This document shows positions 43,292 through 52,420 of a DNA stretch of 64,000 nt, one piece after another. Within the stretch, counting starts at the first letter, position 1; the number at the start of each line of letters is the position of its first letter. Source of the DNA: CAVVEQ01 sp963802095 (GTDB taxonomy: Bacteria; Chloroflexota; Anaerolineae; Anaerolineales; Anaerolineaceae); contig CAWDHI010000001.1 of the NCBI GenBank assembly GCA_963802095.1, positions 434,001 to 498,000 of the forward strand, given 5' to 3'. A model generated the notes under the pieces. That model was given only the letters and a program-made list of their open reading frames with translations. It did no database searches and was not told where the DNA came from. The translations under genes were made by a program, and so were the position numbers.

Positions 43292-44773
43292 ATGGATAAA
43301 CACCAAAACGCGAGGGTGCGTTTCGCGCCTTCTCCCACGGGGCATATGCATTTAGGCAGCGCACGAACAGCACTTTATGATTTTCTTATTGCCCGGCAGA
43401 ACAAGGGACAGTTCATTATTCGAATTGAAGATACCGATAGAAAACGATATGTTGAAGGTGCCGAACAGGAGCTGCTGGACGGGTTGGCCTGGCTGGGTTT
43501 GGATTGGGATGAAGGTCCAGATATAGGGGGGGCATTTGGACCATACCGTCAGTCTCAACGAAAAGAAATCTACCTTCGATACGCAAGGCTAATGGTGGAA
43601 AATGGAAAAGCTTTTTATTGCTTTTGCACCCCACAGGATTTAGAAAAAAAGCGGCAGACCCAACTCGCCGAAAAAAGGAATCCTCGCTACGATGGTACTT
43701 GCAGGTCTATCAACCTCACCGAAGCGGACCACCGAATTTCGCTTGGTGAAAAACACGTCATCCGTTTTATGTCGCCATTGGAGGGAACTACCACCGTTAA
43801 TGACCTGCTAAGGGGGGAGATTACGGTAAAAAATGAAACAATCGACGATCACATACTGGTGAAATCGGATGGTTGGGCACTGTATCACCTGGCAGCTATG
43901 ATCGATGATCACGAGATGAAAATCACCCACGTGATTCGGGGTTCTGAATGGTTGCCTACTTTCCCCTTACATGCTTTGATAATCCGAGCGTTGGGTTGGA
44001 ATGAACCGGTTTGGATACACTTATCGGTATTTTTAAAACCTAGCGGCAAAGGAAAAATGAGTAAGCGTGAAGCAGCTGACTTGATGAAAGATGGATATTC
44101 AATATTCGTCAAAGATCTTCTTGATTTAGGCTACCTCCCTGAAGCTGTTATCAACTGGATCGCGTTGATGGGGTGGAGCCTGGACGGAAAAACCGAATTC
44201 TTTTCATTAACTGACCTGATTATTAAATTTGACCTATCTGGTTTAAATCCTTCACCTGCAGCCATAAACTTTACGAAACTTGATTACTTTAATGGCCTTC
44301 ATATTCGAGAACTTGCTCCTGAAGACCTGGGGAAACGCGTTAAACCATTTTTTGTAAAGGCTGGCTTTCGAGTGGATGATGATACTCTTCAAAAAATATC
44401 ACCGATTATTCAAAAGCGGATCGTAACGCTCGATGATGCTGTTGAAATGGCAGGTTTTTTCTTTAAGGATGAAATAATCATAACCCTTGAAGATTTGATG
44501 GTTAAGGATTGGGATTCCAAACGGATTACGGAAGTACTGACTGATTCATTCGTGTTATTGGAATCATTGGAAGACTTCACTACTACCAATATGGAATCCA
44601 GGATGCGGGAATATGTAGAAAGCAAAGAATTAACTCCCGGGCAAGTATTCGGGTTATTGCGTGTTGCCATCACTGGCCAGAAAGTGAGCCCACCTCTCTT
44701 TGAGAGCATGGAGATTATCGGCAAGAAAAAAGTCCTTAAGCGTTTAGACAACGCAAAAATTGTCATCGGATAG
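43292..44773 (+). CDS. gltX: Glutamyl-tRNA synthetase
   Basis: 493 residues, class I synthetase. The HIGH-type motif is in PSPTGHMHLGSART (residues ~12-25) and the KMSKS-type motif in GKMSKREAADL. A C-terminal helical anticodon-binding part follows. It charges tRNA-Glu. With tRNA-Gln encoded directly downstream it may be a non-discriminating enzyme that also mischarges tRNA-Gln for GatCAB amidation; that is inference, as no glnS or gat gene is in the window. Confidence 0.95.
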   Translation: MDKHQNARVRFAPSPTGHMHLGSARTALYDFLIARQNKGQFIIRIEDTDRKRYVEGAEQELLDGLAWLGLDWDEGPDIGGAFGPYRQSQRKEIYLRYARLMVENGKAFYCFCTPQDLEKKRQTQLAEKRNPRYDGTCRSINLTEADHRISLGEKHVIRFMSPLEGTTTVNDLLRGEITVKNETIDDHILVKSDGWALYHLAAMIDDHEMKITHVIRGSEWLPTFPLHALIIRALGWNEPVWIHLSVFLKPSGKGKMSKREAADLMKDGYSIFVKDLLDLGYLPEAVINWIALMGWSLDGKTEFFSLTDLIIKFDLSGLNPSPAAINFTKLDYFNGLHIRELAPEDLGKRVKPFFVKAGFRVDDDTLQKISPIIQKRIVTLDDAVEMAGFFFKDEIIITLEDLMVKDWDSKRITEVLTDSFVLLESLEDFTTTNMESRMREYVESKELTPGQVFGLLRVAITGQKVSPPLFESMEIIGKKKVLKRLDNAKIVIG

Positions 44774-44836
44774 ACACAAGATTAGTCGAGCTTGCCAAAG
44801 CATCCAGTAGATGGTAAAATGCCCGACGTTATCTGG

Positions 44837-44907
44837 TGGGGGCTCGTCTAATGGTAGGACAGCAGACTCTGGATCTGTTTGTAGAGGTTCGAATCCTTTG
44901 CCCCCAG
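44837..44907 (+). tRNA. tRNA-Gln (anticodon CTG)
   Basis: Acceptor TGGGGGC with GCCCCCA, D-arm CTCGTCTAATGGTAGGAC, anticodon loop CTCTGGA between GCAGA/TCTGT, T-arm AGAGG-TTCGAAT-CCTTT. CCA is not encoded (CTA follows the discriminator G). It is 63 bp after gltX. Confidence 0.93.
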
Positions 44908-44912
44908 CTAAC

Positions 44913-44937
44913 AAAGCACCAATTGGTGCTTTTTGTT
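44913..44937. terminator. Intrinsic terminator after tRNA-Gln, shared with the converging gene
   Basis: AAAGCACCAATTGGTGCTTT is a perfect palindrome (44913-44932) followed by TTTG. It lies between tRNA-Gln and the converging flavoprotein gene, so it can serve both strands. Confidence 0.8.
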
Positions 44938-44943
44938 TTATGG

Positions 44944-46131
44944 TTATATTATCCGGCCGACCAGATCTGATTTTTCAGTAACTTTATTTTCCGCGATGAT
45001 AGCCCTTGCCTGGTCCAATTTTCCCCATGTGTTCCATAACAATACTCCGACGACTTTTGCATCACGTTGGTAATAAAAAACACCTTTCTTGAAGGGTTCC
45101 ACCCAATCAAGGGTTACTTCGAGGGACGAATCCAGTTCACCGACCGCCTCATATCCAAAATCAAATAGGTCAGAATAAAAGTAAGGCAGGTACGCATAAG
45201 ATTCATTCGCTCCAGCCATATTTTTTCCTGCCAATATTCCAGAAGCGTTGGCATGATCCTCATGTTCCACCCGGCGGTTCTTAAAGAGAAATGTATCCGG
45301 GAAATTGGCCACATCACCGGCAGCGTAAATATCCGGATGCGCCGTACGGAAGGTTGAATCAACCGTAATTCCGTTCCCGGTTGGAAGATTACTTTGTTCC
45401 GCGAGGATTGTATTTGGGATGACTCCCAGTCCGGCGATCACGCCATCCGCTGAGAGGTCAATAATTTCTCCATCGGCTTTCTTGATTGTAACGACTTTCT
45501 TTCCTGATTTTTCTTCGATACCTACAATGGAGATACCCTTCAGGATATTAATGCCATGATGATCAAATACATCATGCAAGTAAGCGCTAACTCCGGCTGG
45601 AAAAATCCGTTGATTTAACCAATTTTCCGGGAAGATGACACTAACCTTTTTCCCAAAACCAGAAAGTGAAGCAGCCAACTCCGATCCGATGAAACCACCT
45701 CCAATGATCACGAATTCATCTTTTTTGTTGGCTAATTCTCGCAAATCCTCATAATCCTTAAAATAACGGAAATAATTTACCAATTCTCCGGCAAATGGAA
45801 ACCTTCGCGGGGTTGCACCAGTGGCCAGAAGGGCTTTTTCAAATGTGATTATTTCACCTTTGTCAGTTTTCACGCTTTTATCTGCAGGATTCAAGTTCTC
45901 CACGCTGGTGGAGATGACAAGATCGACATTCAGTTTTTCGGTTTTTCGCCAAATCTTTTCGATCGATTTTCCCGCCCATAAACCTTTCGATAGAGGAGGA
46001 CGGTTGTATGGTCCCACAGCTTCTTCGGTGATGAGGCAAATGGATCCGATTGGATCGAGCGAGCGGATGCCCCGAACTGCAGAGTCGCCTGCCATTCCAC
46101 CCCCTACGATTAAATATTTTACCTTTTCCAT
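44944..46131 (-). CDS. FAD/NAD(P)-dependent oxidoreductase (ferredoxin/rubredoxin reductase-like)
   Basis: 395 residues from ATG 46131, which follows AAAGGAGC; an in-frame ATG 30 bases earlier lacks such a site. FAD-binding YLIVGGGMAGDSAVRGIRS, the PYNRPPLSK motif and ATGATPRR of the pyridine nucleotide-disulfide reductase family, the NAD-binding FVIIGGGFIGSELAASLSGF, and the second FAD motif DIYAAGDVANFP are visible. No redox-active CxxC is present, which places it with rhodocoxin, ferredoxin and AIF-type reductases that pass electrons from NAD(P)H to small Fe-S proteins. The C-terminal cap (WGKLDQARAII) fits. It follows the MFS gene with a small overlap. The partner protein is not in the window. 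Confidence 0.88.
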   Translation of the reverse strand: MEKVKYLIVGGGMAGDSAVRGIRSLDPIGSICLITEEAVGPYNRPPLSKGLWAGKSIEKIWRKTEKLNVDLVISTSVENLNPADKSVKTDKGEIITFEKALLATGATPRRFPFAGELVNYFRYFKDYEDLRELANKKDEFVIIGGGFIGSELAASLSGFGKKVSVIFPENWLNQRIFPAGVSAYLHDVFDHHGINILKGISIVGIEEKSGKKVVTIKKADGEIIDLSADGVIAGLGVIPNTILAEQSNLPTGNGITVDSTFRTAHPDIYAAGDVANFPDTFLFKNRRVEHEDHANASGILAGKNMAGANESYAYLPYFYSDLFDFGYEAVGELDSSLEVTLDWVEPFKKGVFYYQRDAKVVGVLLWNTWGKLDQARAIIAENKVTEKSDLVGRII

Positions 46132-46157
46132 CGATGCTCCTTTTTCCGCCGGAATTA

Positions 46158-47432
46158 TCATCCCAAACCAAGTTGGGGATCTGAGCGCATTTTTCTTTTA
46201 GAGTAATTTCCCATCCCGATAAGTATAACCGCCGTTAGTAAGGAGAAACCGGCGGAAGCAAGGAATGTAACAGAATAGGAATATTTATCAGCCAACCATC
46301 CTCCCAATAGCGGAGCCAGAATCGCAGCCGGTGCCCCAAGAGTGTTCAAAATCCCGACGTAGGTGGGGCGGGTATCATCGGTTCCGAATTCGAGCGTGTA
46401 CGCGATGCCTATGGTCCAGAAAGCAGTATTCGCAATACCCGATAAAACCATCATTAAGGGAAAAAGAACTAGAGAGGTTGCCAGCCAGGCAAAAAGCGCA
46501 CTTAACATTGAAGCCATAGAACCTAGAATAAGGACTGGTCGATGCCCCCATTGATCTGCCACCCAACCGAGGACAGGGTTGGATACAACCTGGGTGATCA
46601 GTAATAAACTTGTCATGACACCCGCATAGGCAGTAGACATTCCAAGGTTTTGTGCTCCGTAAACAATATAAAATGCAAAAGACATCATTCCGAATTGAAA
46701 AAATGTCCGGCTCACAAGAAATCCCAAAAATATGGAGTCATTTTTCAATGTCGTTTTTACTGAATTAAGAAGTGATGGAGCTTTCGATGATGGTTCGGCT
46801 TTATCCACCCGTGGTTCCCTTGTGAGGCCGAGAAAAAACATGGAAACCAAGAGCATGATAAATGCAATTAAAAAACAGAGCGCGTAACCAACCTGCAGTG
46901 TTGCTTTCTGAAGAAGGAGTCCAGCTAGTAAAGCGCCACCACTGGCAAAAAGATTGGCTGCAGCGCTTTGAATTCCAAAAAAGCGTGCCCGCGTTTTGGA
47001 AGGTATAACTTTTGCAAGCATAGATTGCCAACCGTTGGCAGTTAATCCCGCCCCCAAACCTTGCCAAATCAATAACACAAAAAAAAGGGAGAGAGCAAAT
47101 GTTTTATTCAATACCGGCAGGAACCACGCGATCAAAGCAAAACCAAGGTACGGCAAACGCTCATTTATGGTCATCAAAAGAACGTGCGGCTTGATACGGG
47201 GCAACGAGGATACCTTTTTTGCCATAAATAACTGAGGTATCTGCCAGAACATGTTATGTATGGCCGGAACAAGACCAATCAACACAGCCGAATTCGTCAT
47301 CTGGGATACAAAAAGGGGAAGGATTGTTGAGAATGATGCAAATCCAAAACCGAAACCGAAAAACGAAGCGTCCAGAACATTGACGATAAAATTATATTTG
47401 AAGTTTTCTATAATATTTCGATTTGTTTCCAC
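46158..47432 (-). CDS. MFS transporter
   Basis: About 424 residues, twelve predicted membrane helices. MFS signatures are VADQWGHRPVLILGSMASML (cytoplasmic loop) and LGGWLADKYSYSVTF. The frame is open further upstream, but that part overlaps an intrinsic terminator and the 47500 gene, so I place the start at GTG 47432 (VETNRNIIENFKYNF). TATAAT directly precedes it at 47439-47444, so the message may be leaderless. The substrate is unknown; family features suggest an exporter. It precedes a flavoprotein reductase in the same direction. Confidence 0.82.
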   Translation of the reverse strand: METNRNIIENFKYNFIVNVLDASFFGFGFGFASFSTILPLFVSQMTNSAVLIGLVPAIHNMFWQIPQLFMAKKVSSLPRIKPHVLLMTINERLPYLGFALIAWFLPVLNKTFALSLFFVLLIWQGLGAGLTANGWQSMLAKVIPSKTRARFFGIQSAAANLFASGGALLAGLLLQKATLQVGYALCFLIAFIMLLVSMFFLGLTREPRVDKAEPSSKAPSLLNSVKTTLKNDSIFLGFLVSRTFFQFGMMSFAFYIVYGAQNLGMSTAYAGVMTSLLLITQVVSNPVLGWVADQWGHRPVLILGSMASMLSALFAWLATSLVLFPLMMVLSGIANTAFWTIGIAYTLEFGTDDTRPTYVGILNTLGAPAAILAPLLGGWLADKYSYSVTFLASAGFSLLTAVILIGMGNYSKRKMRSDPQLGLG

Positions 47433-47445
47433 CCGCTTATTATAA

Positions 47446-47468
47446 AAGACCCCGGGTTCCGGGGTCTT
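47446..47468 (-). terminator. Intrinsic terminator of the rel-moeA-VKOR-DUF1540 unit
   Basis: A perfect 10-bp stem (47446-47455 with 47459-47468) around a 3-base loop is followed on the minus strand by a short T run. It separates the 47500 gene from the MFS gene. Confidence 0.75.
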
Positions 47469-47499
47469 AGGGAAATACGACTTTATAGAATGGTCAATC

Positions 47500-47733
47500 T
47501 TAATATTCTTCTGTTTCATCCTCGTCCAACCACATATCGTCATCTTCCTCATCATCCTCAGAAACTTCTTCCCATTCCTCTTCTTCATCCTCCCACTCTT
47601 CATTGGCAATTGCTTCTGTATTTGGAGAGAATGTGTTGCAGCCTGTATCAGGATCTAATTCCACTTGGGCGGCACTACAAAAGCCATCATCCAGGAAACT
47701 GCAATCGGAATAGTGACAACGAATACGGGGCAT
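47500..47733 (-). CDS. Small DUF1540-like cysteine protein with acidic tail
   Basis: 77 residues. The first half has the spacing of DUF1540 proteins: CHYSDC, then GFCSAAQVELDPDTGCNTF, with cysteines at 6, 11, 19 and 32, likely to bind a metal. The second half is a run of Glu/Asp with a few Trp (EEWEDEEEEW, DDEEDDDMWLDEDE), disordered and strongly acidic. The function is unknown. It is the last gene of the rel-moeA-VKOR unit and ends at a strong terminator. Confidence 0.75.
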   Translation of the reverse strand: MPRIRCHYSDCSFLDDGFCSAAQVELDPDTGCNTFSPNTEAIANEEWEDEEEEWEEVSEDDEEDDDMWLDEDETEEY

Positions 47734-47749
47734 GGATTTTCTCCTCGAA

Positions 47750-48187
47750 TTAGATTTTTCTAAGCTTAAAAACTGAAATTATAAAAATTGTCGTCATCAT
47801 AATCGCAGAGAGTATACAAAAAGGACACGAAGCTTTCAAGATAATAAGACTGATTGATGTGAGATACACTGAAAACAGGAAACCAATTAAGGAAAAGCCG
47901 AACAAAAAGTATCGCAGGGTATCAGTCAAATCGGGACGATATTTTATCATACCCAGAACGATTATTATTACCCCATATCCGATCATTCCAACCAGGCCAT
48001 TTGGAACACCATAAATTGAAGAATAAGCACTATTTTCAACTGTTTGACAGTCTGTGGAACCCTGGAAGCAAGCGATGGGGGTGGCAGTTAGCTTAACATA
48101 ATACAAGTAAAGCGAATCAATAAAACCTACAATGGCTAAAATCACCAAGGTCATGTGAATGGATTTTTTCAAAGGATTAATCCTCAT
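47750..48187 (-). CDS. Vitamin K epoxide reductase family (VKOR) protein
   Basis: 145 residues, four membrane helices. It has the active-site SCPFC (CxxC) near the C-terminus and the loop cysteines in ACFQGSTDCQTV, as in bacterial VKOR enzymes, which reoxidise a DsbA-like thioredoxin and pass electrons to quinone. No thioredoxin domain is fused and no DsbA is nearby, so the partner is elsewhere. Its ATG directly abuts the moeA stop codon. Confidence 0.9.
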   Translation of the reverse strand: MRINPLKKSIHMTLVILAIVGFIDSLYLYYVKLTATPIACFQGSTDCQTVENSAYSSIYGVPNGLVGMIGYGVIIIVLGMIKYRPDLTDTLRYFLFGFSLIGFLFSVYLTSISLIILKASCPFCILSAIMMTTIFIISVFKLRKI

Positions 48188-49426
48188 TTATTCCAGATAC
48201 CAAGTATTCACCAAGCTGTTAACCGGCAGCGATTTTACTCCAGTAGGGATTATCAGTAAAGCATTCGAATTAACCATTGAGAGCACATTCCCTGACCCCT
48301 GGTGGCTGGCAGGGTGGGCGATCCATTCTCCATCGATGAGGGCAGCAATCGCACGCAAATAACTTTGGCGACCATCCGATTCAACCGGTGCATCTATCTT
48401 CATGGGAGTAAAAGTGGGAAAGATCTTTTGAACTCCTGAGATTTTAAGGATTACCGGGCGGATAAATACAAGAAAACCAACGAACGCGGATACTGGATTT
48501 CCAGCTAAACCAATCAAGGGGATAGAGCAATAATTACCAAAGGCCACCGGTTTACCGGGGCGCATGTTCACCCTCCAGAAATCTATGTGACCGTTAGATT
48601 CGATTACTTCCTTGACGTAATCGAATGCCCCTACGCTTACACCTGCAGATGTGATGATCAAGTCGATTCCCTGTGAAACACAGCGATCTAGCTGATTCTT
48701 GATCTCATCCTTGTCATCCGATGCAATTCCGAGATAGAGGACATCACAACCCAGGTCTTTGGACAAACCATAAAGCGAATATGAATTTGATTCGTGGATC
48801 TTTCCTGGAGGCAGGGATTCCCCAGGTTCGACGAGCTCATCCCCGGTACTAAGTATCGCAATTCTTGGCCTTTGATGAACAGGAACCTTGGAAATTCCCA
48901 GGGCAGCCAGAGCACTGATTTCCTGTGGTCGCAGACGGGATGATTTTTGGATTAATGGGTCTCCTTTTTTTATATCCATCCCCTGGGGGCGAATATTATC
49001 CCCCATTGAAGCATTAGAAAAAATCTTCACTTTGAACGGGAAAGTACAGGCTGGATCATTCCGAAGACTATCGGTATTTTCAACTGGAATAACAGTGTCT
49101 GCTCCAGGCGGCAGTGCTGCCCCAGTCATAATCCTGGCGGCACGACCAGGGATTACCGATTTTTGGGGAAAGGACCCAGCCGGAATATCATAATCCACGA
49201 TTAATTCGATCGGATGAGATCGTTTTGCGGAAGCAACATCCGCTGTGATGACCGCATATCCATCCATGCTGGAATTTGTAAAAGGGGGAAGATCGGAAAG
49301 GGCGGTGATATCACGACTGATAATCCTGCCATAAGCATCCTTAAGATTGCATAGCTCTTCCGGCTTTGGAAAAAAGTTCTTGAGGATCCGATCGAGGGCA
49401 TTTTCTACGGTAATCAGGTCGGTCAT
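48188..49426 (-). CDS. moeA: Molybdopterin molybdotransferase MoeA
   Basis: 412 residues from ATG 49426 (MTDLITVENALDRIL); an upstream in-frame start would overlap rel. Inserts molybdate into adenylylated molybdopterin. Motifs: DLPPFTNSSMDGYAV (substrate loop), GAALPPGADTVIPVE, and the MoaB-like domain with ILSTGDELVEPGE and SAGVSVGAFDYV. PLIGLAGNPVSAFVGF and a C-terminal beta domain follow. It lies 16 bp after rel. Molybdenum enzymes are implied elsewhere in the genome. Confidence 0.95.
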   Translation of the reverse strand: MTDLITVENALDRILKNFFPKPEELCNLKDAYGRIISRDITALSDLPPFTNSSMDGYAVITADVASAKRSHPIELIVDYDIPAGSFPQKSVIPGRAARIMTGAALPPGADTVIPVENTDSLRNDPACTFPFKVKIFSNASMGDNIRPQGMDIKKGDPLIQKSSRLRPQEISALAALGISKVPVHQRPRIAILSTGDELVEPGESLPPGKIHESNSYSLYGLSKDLGCDVLYLGIASDDKDEIKNQLDRCVSQGIDLIITSAGVSVGAFDYVKEVIESNGHIDFWRVNMRPGKPVAFGNYCSIPLIGLAGNPVSAFVGFLVFIRPVILKISGVQKIFPTFTPMKIDAPVESDGRQSYLRAIAALIDGEWIAHPASHQGSGNVLSMVNSNALLIIPTGVKSLPVNSLVNTWYLE

Positions 49427-49442
49427 GCTTAAAAATATTCCT

Positions 49443-51662
49443 TTATCCCGGTTTGATTCTGTGGGCTTCCATAACATTGGGTAGACTTTCAATACGGGTA
49501 AGCACCCGGCTTAATTGGGATATATCACGAATTTCTAAAATTAAAGTGATGGTTGCCAGATTGTGGGTAACTTTTAAGTGTATATCCATCACATTAATGC
49601 TTTCAAGACTCAATATAGATGATATATCTCCCATTAAACCCTGACGGTCATAAGCTTTGATCTCGATATTAATTGGGAATGTTTTTTGGGCTTCACCCCA
49701 GACGACTTTAACGATTCGTTCATTGTCATTCATCCGAAGGATATTTGGACAGTCTCTCCGGTGAATCGTTGCTCCGCGACCACGCGTTATGTATCCAACG
49801 ATATCATCGCCGGGTGCTGGGTTGCAGCATTTCGCAAAAGCCGTCAGAAGTCCTTTCAAACCTAAAACCGAGACTTCAGTCGTGATGGTTGGTTTTGCGT
49901 CTGTTGTGCGGATTTCAAGAATGGGTTCCTTTTCCTTTTGAATCTCGCTAATCTTGTTTACTACCCGGCCTATTGTAAGATCGCCATTGCCAAGGTCTTC
50001 ATAAAAATCATCAGAGGATTTGTAAAATAGTGCAGTGACGAGTTCATCCATCGATAGATTGGAGATTCCAAGGCGGTGAATCTCGCGATCAAACAACTGC
50101 TTACCCTGCACCACATTGATGTCACGGTCCTGCTTTTTGAACCATGCTTTTATTTTGGAGCGAGCCCGTTGTGTCCGGACCAGACCCAGGTTGGGATTTA
50201 GCCAATCCCGGCTTGGACCACCTTGTTTAGCTGTGAGAATTTCCACCCGGTCGCCAGTTTTTAGGGTGTAATCCAGGGTCACCAATTTGCCATTTACTTT
50301 GGCTCCCCGGCAACGGTTGCCTATCTCTGTGTGGACATGGTAGGCAAAGTCGATCGGAGTTGAATCTACCGGCATATCGATGATATCGCCGTGTGGCGTG
50401 AAAATGAAAACCCGGTCATCGAAGACATCAGATTTCATTCCATCAACGAATTCCTGGGCATCCTCCACTTCCTGGCGCCATTCCATCATTTTTCGAAGCC
50501 AGGACACTCGCTGATCAAATTGATCTGATTTCGAGCCCTTCTCTTTATAACGCCAATGTGCTGCGATTCCCAATTCGGAGTTCTGGTGCATTTCGGAAGT
50601 ACGGATCTGCACTTCTAGTGGTTTGCCGTCGTCAAAGATAACAGCAGTGTGCAAGGATTGGTAGAAGTTATCTTTGGGAGCAGCGATGTAATCATCAAAT
50701 TCCTGAGGGATCGGACGCCAGTGGGTGTGGATGATCCCCAAGGCCGAATAACATGTGGGAATATCAGCAACGATCAATCTGACGCCACGAAGATCCATCA
50801 CATTCTCGAAAGCCCGGCCTTTCTCAACCATTTTTCGATAAACTGAATAAATATGCTTGCGGCGTCCAGAAATTTCCGCCTTTATCCCGGCATTGTCTAG
50901 AATCTTGCGTAACCCATCTTCGATACTTTGAATTTCGATCTCATAATCACGCTTATCCTGATTGATCTTTTCGGCGATCTCTTCAAATTTATCCGGATCA
51001 ACATGTCGAAAGGCCAGATCTTCCAACTCCGACTTCATTTGCCAGATTCCTAAACGGTTCGCAAGGGGAGCAAAAATCTCAAGTGTCTCGCGTGCGATCC
51101 GCTTGCGTTTTATTTCCGGCAAAGCATCGAGGGTGCGCATATTATGCAAGCGATCTGCTAATTTGATAAGGACAACACGAATGTCATCACCCATCGCGAG
51201 GAATGTTTTTCGAAGAGTTTCTGTAGCCAGGTCCCGTTTCCGGCTGCGAATGTTTATCTCGCTGACTTCTACTTCGATATCAGTTCCCGAGATGGGATTT
51301 AGATTCTCAACCCCATTGGCAAGTTGATCATCCCTGGATACCATGGGCAAGTTGGTAAGTTTGGTGACGCCATCCACCAAACGGGCAACTTCCTCTCCAA
51401 ATTCATTATTTAGATCCTCGAGGGTTACATCGGTATCCTCAACGGTATCGTGCAACAATCCAGCCACGATCACGGCTGGAGGTACGTGCATCTCAGCCAG
51501 AATGGCGGCAACTGCAAGGCAATGTGTTATGTAAGGTACACCGGAAATTCTTTTTTGGCCGGTATGAGCTTTATCGGCGAACTCATAAGCTTTAAGTATT
51601 CGCTCTTTGTCTGAAGAGGAATAGGATTCCGGCAGTGATTTGATCAGGTTATGAATGGTCAT
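49443..51662 (-). CDS. rel: Bifunctional (p)ppGpp synthetase/hydrolase
   Basis: About 739 residues from ATG 51662; an earlier TTG (51689) is possible. The N-terminal HD hydrolase domain has ITHCLAVAAILAEM, LLHDTVEDTDVT and the DRLHNMRTLDAL region. The synthetase domain has VMDLRGVRLIVAD and YIAAPKDNFYQSLHT. TGS (VFIFTPHGDIIDMPVDSTPI), a zinc-finger-like CCNPAPGDDIVGYITRGRG with HRRDCPN, and a C-terminal ACT domain follow. It senses starvation on the ribosome and sets (p)ppGpp levels. Both catalytic halves appear complete. It heads a unit with moeA, VKOR and the DUF1540-like gene. Confidence 0.95.
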   Translation of the reverse strand: MTIHNLIKSLPESYSSSDKERILKAYEFADKAHTGQKRISGVPYITHCLAVAAILAEMHVPPAVIVAGLLHDTVEDTDVTLEDLNNEFGEEVARLVDGVTKLTNLPMVSRDDQLANGVENLNPISGTDIEVEVSEINIRSRKRDLATETLRKTFLAMGDDIRVVLIKLADRLHNMRTLDALPEIKRKRIARETLEIFAPLANRLGIWQMKSELEDLAFRHVDPDKFEEIAEKINQDKRDYEIEIQSIEDGLRKILDNAGIKAEISGRRKHIYSVYRKMVEKGRAFENVMDLRGVRLIVADIPTCYSALGIIHTHWRPIPQEFDDYIAAPKDNFYQSLHTAVIFDDGKPLEVQIRTSEMHQNSELGIAAHWRYKEKGSKSDQFDQRVSWLRKMMEWRQEVEDAQEFVDGMKSDVFDDRVFIFTPHGDIIDMPVDSTPIDFAYHVHTEIGNRCRGAKVNGKLVTLDYTLKTGDRVEILTAKQGGPSRDWLNPNLGLVRTQRARSKIKAWFKKQDRDINVVQGKQLFDREIHRLGISNLSMDELVTALFYKSSDDFYEDLGNGDLTIGRVVNKISEIQKEKEPILEIRTTDAKPTITTEVSVLGLKGLLTAFAKCCNPAPGDDIVGYITRGRGATIHRRDCPNILRMNDNERIVKVVWGEAQKTFPINIEIKAYDRQGLMGDISSILSLESINVMDIHLKVTHNLATITLILEIRDISQLSRVLTRIESLPNVMEAHRIKPG

Positions 51663-51731
51663 TAAGTTCTGTGATAAAAATTTGTGCAAGTATAGCGTTT
51701 AATTAGGAACATGCCATACAGAAATATCGGG

Positions 51732-52400
51732 TTAATGGGATTCCACGATCCTAATCAGATCCTGCAAACTTATTGATAATAATGACACAAGCCGAAGATT
51801 TGATTCAGAAAAATCCATATTTGCCGTGACGAAATTGGGAACCGCAACACAATAAATGCCAGCCTGCTTTGCGGCACTAACACCATTTAATGAATCTTCA
51901 AATGCCATCGTTTCGCGAGGATATACACCGAGACTCTCCAATGCAATGGAATAAACAGTCGGGTCAGGTTTTGGTGGGTATTTGTTACCCGCAGTTATCA
52001 CTGTATCGAACAAATGGGTGCATTTGAGACGGGATAAATTGCCACACACCCACTTATCATTTGAGCTCGACGCAATGGATGTTTTCAATCCTAATAATTT
52101 TGCTGATTCCAAGTAATTTCGGACACCCGGCATAAGATCGGACGAAGTTAAATATTTTCCCAGGAACTTTTTTTGCTTTTCGGAAACCTCGTCAATCAGG
52201 GAAGGGTTTCCCACCAAACTACAAAGATGTGCTCCAGGTTTGAATGCACTTTGATCAGTTCCAACTGTCAATAAATATCTTTCCAAAGGTAATTCATAAC
52301 CGTAGAACCTGTATACATTCTTCCAAGCAATAAGATCCGGGGATTCTGTATCCAAAATCAATCCATCAAAGTCAAAAACCAAAGCCTTGATCTTGCGCAT
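51732..52400 (-). CDS. HAD-superfamily phosphatase/phosphomutase (beta-PGM-like)
   Basis: 222 residues. HAD motifs: FDFDGLILDTE (nucleophile Asp), SIASSSNDKW (motif II), the Lys in YPPKPDPTVY and AFEDSLNGVSAAKQAG (motif IV). The cap is helical, as in beta-phosphoglucomutase and phosphoglycolate phosphatase relatives. The substrate cannot be told. It follows the FAD dehydrogenase subunit by 20 bp in the same direction. Confidence 0.88.
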   Translation of the reverse strand: MRKIKALVFDFDGLILDTESPDLIAWKNVYRFYGYELPLERYLLTVGTDQSAFKPGAHLCSLVGNPSLIDEVSEKQKKFLGKYLTSSDLMPGVRNYLESAKLLGLKTSIASSSNDKWVCGNLSRLKCTHLFDTVITAGNKYPPKPDPTVYSIALESLGVYPRETMAFEDSLNGVSAAKQAGIYCVAVPNFVTANMDFSESNLRLVSLLSISLQDLIRIVESH

Positions 52401-52420
52401 CGTGATTCCGTGTGAAATTT

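Noticed and set aside
46158..47609. Longer MFS protein starting at 47609
   Set aside because: The extra 59 residues run through a strong terminator and antiparallel-like acidic repeat sequence of the 47500 gene; the MFS fold begins after 47432.
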